58,203 nt of DNA from Alphaproteobacteria bacterium (GTDB lineage Bacteria; Pseudomonadota; Alphaproteobacteria; Rhodobacterales; Rhodobacteraceae), in the NCBI GenBank assembly GCA_030427405.1, contig JAUHXK010000016.1, positions 1 to 58,203 of the forward strand. Reading direction: 5' to 3'. Position 1 is the stretch's first letter, and the number at the start of each line of letters is the position of its first letter. A model generated the notes under the pieces. That model was not told where the DNA came from. It worked only from the letters and a program-made list of their open reading frames with translations, and did no database searches. The position numbers were made by a program, and so were the translations under genes. This document shows, piece by piece, positions 53,049 through 58,203 of this stretch.

Positions 53049-53489
53049 ATGGCCCTGCGGGATCTGATCGAGAACGAAACGGGTGCGCAGCGCCTGATGG
53101 GCTATGTCCTGGACGTGACCCAGCCCGACAAGCGCGCACGTTGCTTTCTGTCTTTGACGGATCAACACCTCAATCGCCACAAGGTTCTGCATGGCGGTAT
53201 CGCCACCACATTGCTGGACAGCGCCATGGGCGCAACTGCCAGCCTGTCGGTGGACCCGACGGGGCGCGCTCCGTTCCTGACCATCTCGCTTACGACCCAG
53301 TTTGTCGCCGCAGCCAGCGGCCCATCGGTCGTGACCGCAACGGGCCAGATCACCGGCGGCGGCCGGTCGCTGTTGTTTGTCCAGGGAACCCTTCGGGACG
53401 AGGCGGACAGGCTAATCGCGACGGCGACGGGTGTGTTCAAACGTGTCCCCCCGAGCCAGCTGGACGGACCCCGAGGAGAAACGCATTGA
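53049..53489 (+). CDS. PaaI-type acyl-CoA thioesterase
   Basis: The 146-residue hotdog-fold protein has the PaaI motif NRHKVLHGGIATTLLDSAMG and FLTISLTTQFVAAASGPSVV. PaaI thioesterases release CoA from dead-end or blocked acyl-CoA in catabolic pathways. Its stop overlaps the TTG start of the next gene (TTGA at 53486-53489). Confidence 0.9.
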   Translation: MALRDLIENETGAQRLMGYVLDVTQPDKRARCFLSLTDQHLNRHKVLHGGIATTLLDSAMGATASLSVDPTGRAPFLTISLTTQFVAAASGPSVVTATGQITGGGRSLLFVQGTLRDEADRLIATATGVFKRVPPSQLDGPRGETH

Positions 53490-54286
53490 CCCAACGGCTT
53501 GCCTATTGCGAAGATCACGGCGATCGCTTGATTGTCGTTAACGCCAACCCATCAAAGCGCAATGCGCTGTCGCCCGACCTCTACGGCGTTTTGAGCGACG
53601 CGGTAACGCTTGCGGCCAGCGAACCGCGCATCACCTCGGTCGTTCTGCGGGGCGAAGGGGGGTATTTCTGTGCCGGGGGCGACCTTGACATGTTGGCGAC
53701 CCGCCGGGACTTGCCTCGCGATCAGCGCCTTTCCCGAATAGAAGAGCTGCATGACGTGATCCGCGCCGTTTTGAATTGCCCGAAACCGGTGATTGCCGCT
53801 GTTGAGGGTGGGGCGGCAGGAGCCGGGGTCTCGCTTGCCTTTGCATGTGACCTGATCGTGGCCGACAGGGATGCGACCTTTTCCGTCGCCTATGTCAAGG
53901 CGGGGCTTGTCCCCGACGGCGGGCTGACCAGCATGCTGGCGTCGCAATTGCCCCGCGCGACAGTGATGCGAATGGCCTTGCTGGGTGAACCGGTCACCGC
54001 AAAACACCTGTTCGATCTCGGGGCGATTTCCCAGATCGAACCGGCGGGCAATGTAATCCCGTCCGCGCTTGCGCTTGCCGACAGGCTTGCCGCCGGGCCA
54101 TCATGCGCGCAGGGTCGCATCAAGGTGTTGGTCAACAGCGCGCAAACATCTGCGTGGCCGGACCAGATGAATGCTGAACGCGATGCCATGGCCGATGCGG
54201 TCGCGGATGCCGAAGCTGCCGAGGGCATCGCGGCTTTTCGCGAAAAACGCAGCGCAGAGTTCTCCAAGACGCGAGGCCTGTCGTGA
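53486..54286 (+). CDS. Enoyl-CoA hydratase/isomerase family protein (PimE-like)
   Basis: The 266-residue crotonase-fold protein has the oxyanion motifs GGYFCAGGDLDML and GGAAGAGVSLAFACDL. It starts at TTG 53486, which overlaps the previous stop and is preceded by GAGGAGAA at 5-6 nt; no ATG is nearby. The first catalytic Glu of hydratases is absent (VKAGLVPDGGLT), whereas Asp in PDGG is present, as in some isomerases (PaaG-like). A delta-isomerase role is more likely than a simple hydratase. Confidence 0.88.
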   Translation: MTQRLAYCEDHGDRLIVVNANPSKRNALSPDLYGVLSDAVTLAASEPRITSVVLRGEGGYFCAGGDLDMLATRRDLPRDQRLSRIEELHDVIRAVLNCPKPVIAAVEGGAAGAGVSLAFACDLIVADRDATFSVAYVKAGLVPDGGLTSMLASQLPRATVMRMALLGEPVTAKHLFDLGAISQIEPAGNVIPSALALADRLAAGPSCAQGRIKVLVNSAQTSAWPDQMNAERDAMADAVADAEAAEGIAAFREKRSAEFSKTRGLS

Positions 54287-55305
54287 CCGAACCGATTTTC
54301 GATACCGCCGTGACCCGTACATTTGGATGCCGCCTGCCCATCGTCGCAGGTGGGTTAATGTGGCTGTCCGACGCAACCTATGTCGCGGCGGGTGCCAATG
54401 CGGGCATCATGTCTTTTATTACAGCGGCAAGCTTTCCTGAACCGGACGATCTGCGGGCCGAGATCGCGAAATGCCGGAACCTGTGCGGAGATCGCGCCTT
54501 TGGTGTCAACGTCTCGATGTTACCGAAACTTGTCGAGGGCGAGCGGATTGCCGACATTTTCCGCCTGATCGCCGATGAAGGCGTGCGCTTTGTCGAAACC
54601 TCGGGGCGCAATCCCGAGGCGTTCCTGCCGATCCTGAAGGATGCGGGTATCAAGGTCCTGCACAAGGTTCCAAGCGTGCGCTATGCCGTGAAGGCGCAAC
54701 AGGTCGGTGTCGATATGGTCTCGATCGTCGGAGCCGAATGCGGCGGCCATCCCGGCCTTGATCTGATCGGCAGCATGGTCAATCAGGCCCTTGCCGAGCG
54801 GCACCTGGATGTGCCGTTCCTGATTGGCGGCGGCATCGGTGCCGGCAGCCAGATCATCTCGGCCCTGGCGTCGGGGGCTTCGGGCGTTGTGATCGGAACG
54901 CGCTTTTTGGTGGCCGAGGAAATCTCGGCCCACCCGCAATACAAGCAGGCCCTGGTTGATGCGAACGAACGCGATACCACGCTGACGATGAGCAGCGTGC
55001 GCAATACGATCCGCACCCTGAGCAACGAAACGACCCGGATCGTGCAGCAGCTTGAGGCTGACAACCCTGATGTCGGTATTGCCGAGCTTATGCCGCATGT
55101 GTCGGGCGCGATTGGCCGCAGCGCATATGAATCCGGTGATGTGTCACGCGGCATGTTGTCGGCAGGGCAGGCCTTGGGTTTGACCGATAGTATCGCACCG
55201 TTGGCGGACATCGTGGCCCAACTGGAACAAGAGGCGGGCGTCGCGCTGGCGCGGCTGCGTCCCCACACCCATGCAACGCAACGTGCAAAGGCACTGATGT
55301 CATGA
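54283..55305 (+). CDS. Nitronate monooxygenase (2-nitropropane dioxygenase) family
   Basis: The 340-residue FMN-dependent protein begins MTEPIFDTAVTRTFGCRLPI and has the motif GAECGGHPG around the catalytic His, with FLIGGGIGAGSQIISALASG and GVVIGTRFLVAEE for phosphate binding. Members oxidise nitronates, but many have no nitronate role; its presence in this operon suggests an acyl-CoA-linked function or a repair role for a flavin-derived side product. Start GTG 54283 overlaps the previous stop (GTGA). Confidence 0.88.
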   Translation: MTEPIFDTAVTRTFGCRLPIVAGGLMWLSDATYVAAGANAGIMSFITAASFPEPDDLRAEIAKCRNLCGDRAFGVNVSMLPKLVEGERIADIFRLIADEGVRFVETSGRNPEAFLPILKDAGIKVLHKVPSVRYAVKAQQVGVDMVSIVGAECGGHPGLDLIGSMVNQALAERHLDVPFLIGGGIGAGSQIISALASGASGVVIGTRFLVAEEISAHPQYKQALVDANERDTTLTMSSVRNTIRTLSNETTRIVQQLEADNPDVGIAELMPHVSGAIGRSAYESGDVSRGMLSAGQALGLTDSIAPLADIVAQLEQEAGVALARLRPHTHATQRAKALMS

Positions 55306-56837
55306 CTGAAAACGACTTCCGGATTCACCATCTCGTGGCGAAAAGCGCACATCGCTTTCCCGATGCGGTCGCGTTGATAGACGGCAACGGGCGCCAGATC
55401 ACCTATGCTCAGTACCAGGCCGCGACCGAACTGGCCGCAGCGCTGCTGCTGGACCGGGGTGTGCAGCCCGGCGACCGCGTGGCCATCGTGGCCGAAAACT
55501 GCATCACGACCGCTGTCTTCGTGTTTGCCGCCAGCACTGTCGGGGCTTACGCATTGCCGATCAACGCACGGATGACCGGGGCCGAGATCGCTCGGGTGAT
55601 GTCTCATGCTTCGCCGCGTGCGACGGTCTTTACGACCGAAGTGTCCAAGGAAGCCGCCGCGCATGCTGAGGGCGCAAGTGCCACAGCCCAGCAAACACCG
55701 TTCGGAAATTTCGCCATCGCCGTTACCGGCGCCAGTGATCCCGAACCGGTGCAAGCGGGACCGGATGAAACCGCTGTCCTGCTGTATACAACGGGCACCA
55801 CGGGCGATCCCAAAGGGGTGATGCTGACACATGCAAACCTGCTGTTTGCAGGCAGGGCCTCGGCCAAACTGCGCGGCATGAGGCAGGATGACACAATCTA
55901 TGGCGTGTTGCCGCTGACCCATGTCTTTGGCCTTGCCTCAATGCTGATGGCGGCCTGCGATATCGGGGCGACCGTTCAGCTTGAACCACGGTTCCGCCCT
56001 GACGCCTTGTATGCGGCGCTGATGGACAAGGCGACCGTTCTGCCGGCGGTGCCGCAGATGCACGCGCTGCTGATGCAATATGCCAAGGACCGGGGGCTTA
56101 CGCATCTGGAAAACAGCAAGCTGCGCTATGTGTCCTCGGGGGCCGCGCCGCTGGATCCTGCGTGGAAACGCAAGGCCGAAGCCTTCTATGGGCTGCCCTT
56201 GCAGAACGGCTATGGTCTGACGGAAAGCACCGCCGGAATTTGCAGTACCCGCAACCCGATCGGTTCGCCTGATATAAGCGCGGGCTTTGCGCTGCCTGAA
56301 ACAGAGATCCGGTTGGATACGTCCGTCGGCGCAGAGGGCGACCCTGATGCCGGAGAAATTCTGGCCCGAGGTCCGCAGGTCATGAAGGGCTATTTCAGGA
56401 ACCCGCAGGAAACTGCCCGCGCCATAGATGCCGACGGCTGGCTCAGAACCGGCGACCTTGGAAAAATCGATGCGGACGGGAACCTGCACGTCGTCGGTCG
56501 CTGCAAAGAGCTTATCATTCGCGGCGGGTTCAACGTCTATCCGCCCGAGGTCGAGGCCGCGCTGAATGACCACCCGGACGTCATCCAGTCGGCGGTGATC
56601 GGCAATTCCGTCAACGGCGATGAAGAAATCCTTGCCTTTGTTCAATGCGCTGACCCGGCGGCGTTGACCAAAGAGGCGCTGGCCGCCTTTGCCGCCGAAC
56701 GGTTGGCCGGGTACAAGCGCCCCTCCCGCATTATCCTGACAACGCAGCTTCCGGCCGCGCCGACAGGCAAGATATTGAAACACAAGCTGCTTTCGGTTTT
56801 CGCGGAACAGCTGGCCCACTCTGCAGCAGAGGAATGA
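55302..56837 (+). CDS. AMP-forming acyl-CoA ligase (PimA-like)
   Basis: The 511-residue ANL-family enzyme has the P-loop [16 protein letters not shown], the GYGLTES motif, the hinge Asp in RTGDLGKID, and the C-terminal catalytic Lys in [10 protein letters not shown]. It activates a carboxylate to its CoA thioester and is the probable entry step of the pathway. It starts on an ATGA overlap with the previous gene. The chain length and end group of the substrate cannot be read from sequence. Confidence 0.94.
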   Translation: MTENDFRIHHLVAKSAHRFPDAVALIDGNGRQITYAQYQAATELAAALLLDRGVQPGDRVAIVAENCITTAVFVFAASTVGAYALPINARMTGAEIARVMSHASPRATVFTTEVSKEAAAHAEGASATAQQTPFGNFAIAVTGASDPEPVQAGPDETAVLLYTTGTTGDPKGVMLTHANLLFAGRASAKLRGMRQDDTIYGVLPLTHVFGLASMLMAACDIGATVQLEPRFRPDALYAALMDKATVLPAVPQMHALLMQYAKDRGLTHLENSKLRYVSSGAAPLDPAWKRKAEAFYGLPLQNGYGLTESTAGICSTRNPIGSPDISAGFALPETEIRLDTSVGAEGDPDAGEILARGPQVMKGYFRNPQETARAIDADGWLRTGDLGKIDADGNLHVVGRCKELIIRGGFNVYPPEVEAALNDHPDVIQSAVIGNSVNGDEEILAFVQCADPAALTKEALAAFAAERLAGYKRPSRIILTTQLPAAPTGKILKHKLLSVFAEQLAHSAAEE

Positions 56838-56842
56838 GACAG

Positions 56843-58048
56843 ATGGCAAAAGACACGAACGGCCCCAGCCTTGGCCCCTTTGACTGGGCGGATGCGTTCC
56901 GCATCGAAGACCAGCTTGACCAGGATGAGCGTATGCTGCGTGACGCGGCCCACAGCTTTGCACAGGACCGGCTTCAGCCCCGCGTAATGAAAGCCTATAG
57001 CGAGGAAACCGCCGACCCCGGCGTGTTCCGCGAAATGGGCGAGGCGGGCTTGCTGGGCGTCACCATCCCCGAGCAATACGGCGGACTGGGCGCCTCATAC
57101 GTGACCTACGGCCTGATCGCGCGCGAGATCGAACGCGTCGACAGCGGATACCGGTCGATGATGTCGGTGCAATCGTCGCTGGTGATGTACCCGATCCACG
57201 CCTACGGAACGGAAGAGCAGCGCCAGAAATATCTGCCCAAGCTGGTTACGGGCGAGTTCATCGGCTGTTTCGGCCTGACCGAACCGGACGCGGGGTCGGA
57301 CCCTGCGGGCATGAAGACCACCGCTAAAAAGACAGCAGATGGCTATGTCCTCAACGGCACCAAGATGTGGATATCCAACGCGCCGTTCGCGGATGTCTTC
57401 GTCGTCTGGGCCAAATCCGAAGCCCATGATGGCAAGATCCGCGGGTTCATCCTTGAAAAGGGGATGCCGGGGTTGTCGGCGCCCAAGATCGGCGGCAAGC
57501 TTTCGTTGCGGGCCTCGACGACGGGCGAAATCGTGATGAAAGATGTCGCGGTCGGAGAGGACGCGTTGCTGCCTGGTGTCGAAGGTCTGAAGGGCCCGTT
57601 CGGCTGTCTCAACCGTGCGCGCTATGGGATCGCCTGGGGCGTCTTGGGGGCGGCCGAGTTCTGTTTCCAGGCCGCGCGCCAATACGGGTTGGATCGCAAA
57701 CAATTCAACAGGCCGCTGGCCCAAACGCAGCTTTTCCAGAAGAAACTGGCCGATATGCAAACGGATATCGCGCTTGGCCTGCAAGCCGCGCTGCGCGTCG
57801 GGCGCTTGATGCAGGACGGTCACGCCGCCCCTGAAATGATCTCGCTGATCAAGCGCAACAATTGCGGCAAGGCCCTGGACATTGCCCGCCACGCCCGCGA
57901 CATGCACGGTGGCAACGGTATTTCCGAAGAATTCCATGTCATCCGGCACATGATGAACCTGGAAACCGTGAATACCTATGAAGGAACCCATGATGTTCAC
58001 GCCCTGATCCTGGGGCGCGCAATCACCGGGCTTCAGGCGTTTTACTAA
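56843..58048 (+). CDS. gcdH: Glutaryl-CoA dehydrogenase (decarboxylating)
   Basis: The 401-residue protein has the GCDH-type motifs [32 protein letters not shown], and the catalytic Glu380 in [10 protein letters not shown]. The Arg in GYRS binds the distal carboxyl of glutaryl-CoA. The enzyme converts glutaryl-CoA to crotonyl-CoA and CO2 with ETF as acceptor. I prefer ATG 56843 (MAKDTNGPS), which has GAGG at 10 nt, over the ATG at 56834, which is too close to the same site. It is followed by etfB. Confidence 0.93.
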   Translation: MAKDTNGPSLGPFDWADAFRIEDQLDQDERMLRDAAHSFAQDRLQPRVMKAYSEETADPGVFREMGEAGLLGVTIPEQYGGLGASYVTYGLIAREIERVDSGYRSMMSVQSSLVMYPIHAYGTEEQRQKYLPKLVTGEFIGCFGLTEPDAGSDPAGMKTTAKKTADGYVLNGTKMWISNAPFADVFVVWAKSEAHDGKIRGFILEKGMPGLSAPKIGGKLSLRASTTGEIVMKDVAVGEDALLPGVEGLKGPFGCLNRARYGIAWGVLGAAEFCFQAARQYGLDRKQFNRPLAQTQLFQKKLADMQTDIALGLQAALRVGRLMQDGHAAPEMISLIKRNNCGKALDIARHARDMHGGNGISEEFHVIRHMMNLETVNTYEGTHDVHALILGRAITGLQAFY

Positions 58049-58077
58049 TCAAATACAATAACTTGGAGAGCATTCCA

Positions 58078-58203
58078 ATGAAGGTACTCGTGCCTGTCAA
58101 GCGCGTGATTGACTATAATGTGAAGGTCCGTGTGAAAGCGGACGGTAGCGGTGTTGATCTCGCCAATGTGAAGATGTCGATGAACCCGTTCGACGAGATT
58201 GCG
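58078..58203 (+). CDS. etfB: Electron transfer flavoprotein subunit beta, partial
   Basis: The first 42 residues begin [20 protein letters not shown] and continue with [12 protein letters not shown], the N-terminus of ETF beta. GGAGAG lies 8 nt before the ATG. The gene runs off the window end. ETF accepts electrons from the acyl-CoA dehydrogenases of this locus. Confidence 0.93.
   Translation, partial: MKVLVPVKRVIDYNVKVRVKADGSGVDLANVKMSMNPFDEIA

Overview
The window reads as chromosome of an alphaproteobacterium of the Rhodobacterales (Roseobacter-type). The evidence is the gene content and order: an NDUFA12-like complex I subunit followed by mlaD, a DUF2155 gene, aat and accC-accB; clpP-clpX; a DUF2312/GapR protein; a ScfR-type regulator; a DctPQM TRAP transporter; and high-GC coding sequence with Shine-Dalgarno starts. 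No phage integrase, transposase or CRISPR array was found.

Positions 1 to about 5187 look like an acquired segment. Base composition is visibly lower in GC than the rest. It holds a nuclease-like gene fragment, two small membrane-protein genes, a complete pirin gene, a 54-residue tail-anchored small protein, and a type II restriction endonuclease (XamI-like) directly coupled to a cytosine-C5 methyltransferase. Its right edge cuts the 5' end off a second, resident pirin gene.

From 5.2 to 29 kb the content is mainly housekeeping: ketopantoate reductase, phosphate transporter, Nudix hydrolase, HrpB helicase, MeaB, a secreted Hint-domain protein, L28, a copper chaperone pair, an HdeD-like protein, a sirtuin, a tyrosine phosphatase, a LysR regulator, LepA, ClpP and ClpX, and the NDUFA12/mlaD/DUF2155 group. 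Between lepA and clpP (21.5 to 25.4 kb) is a looser stretch with small secreted proteins, an antitoxin without a visible toxin, a possible small RNA, and an entericidin. Several of these genes are under 60 codons.

From 29 to 43 kb lie aat, accC and accB, two regulators, a signalling group (single-domain response regulator, small membrane protein, symporter-type histidine kinase, then a FliM-like SpoA protein), a sulfide/persulfide operon (ETHE1-like dioxygenase, two YeeE-type transport proteins, DUF442 phosphatase) with an ArsR-type operator, GapR, and tRNA-Thr(TGT).

From 43.4 kb to the end is one catabolic locus: a TRAP transporter, an IclR regulator, and a long same-strand operon of beta-oxidation genes resembling the pim (pimelate) operon, ending in glutaryl-CoA dehydrogenase and the start of etfB. 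The reading is uptake of a dicarboxylate, CoA activation, beta-oxidation by a two-subunit dehydrogenase, a hydratase/dehydrogenase and a thiolase, and conversion of glutaryl-CoA to crotonyl-CoA with electrons passed to ETF. Related TGGAATT motifs in front of both the transporter and the catabolic operon suggest joint IclR control.
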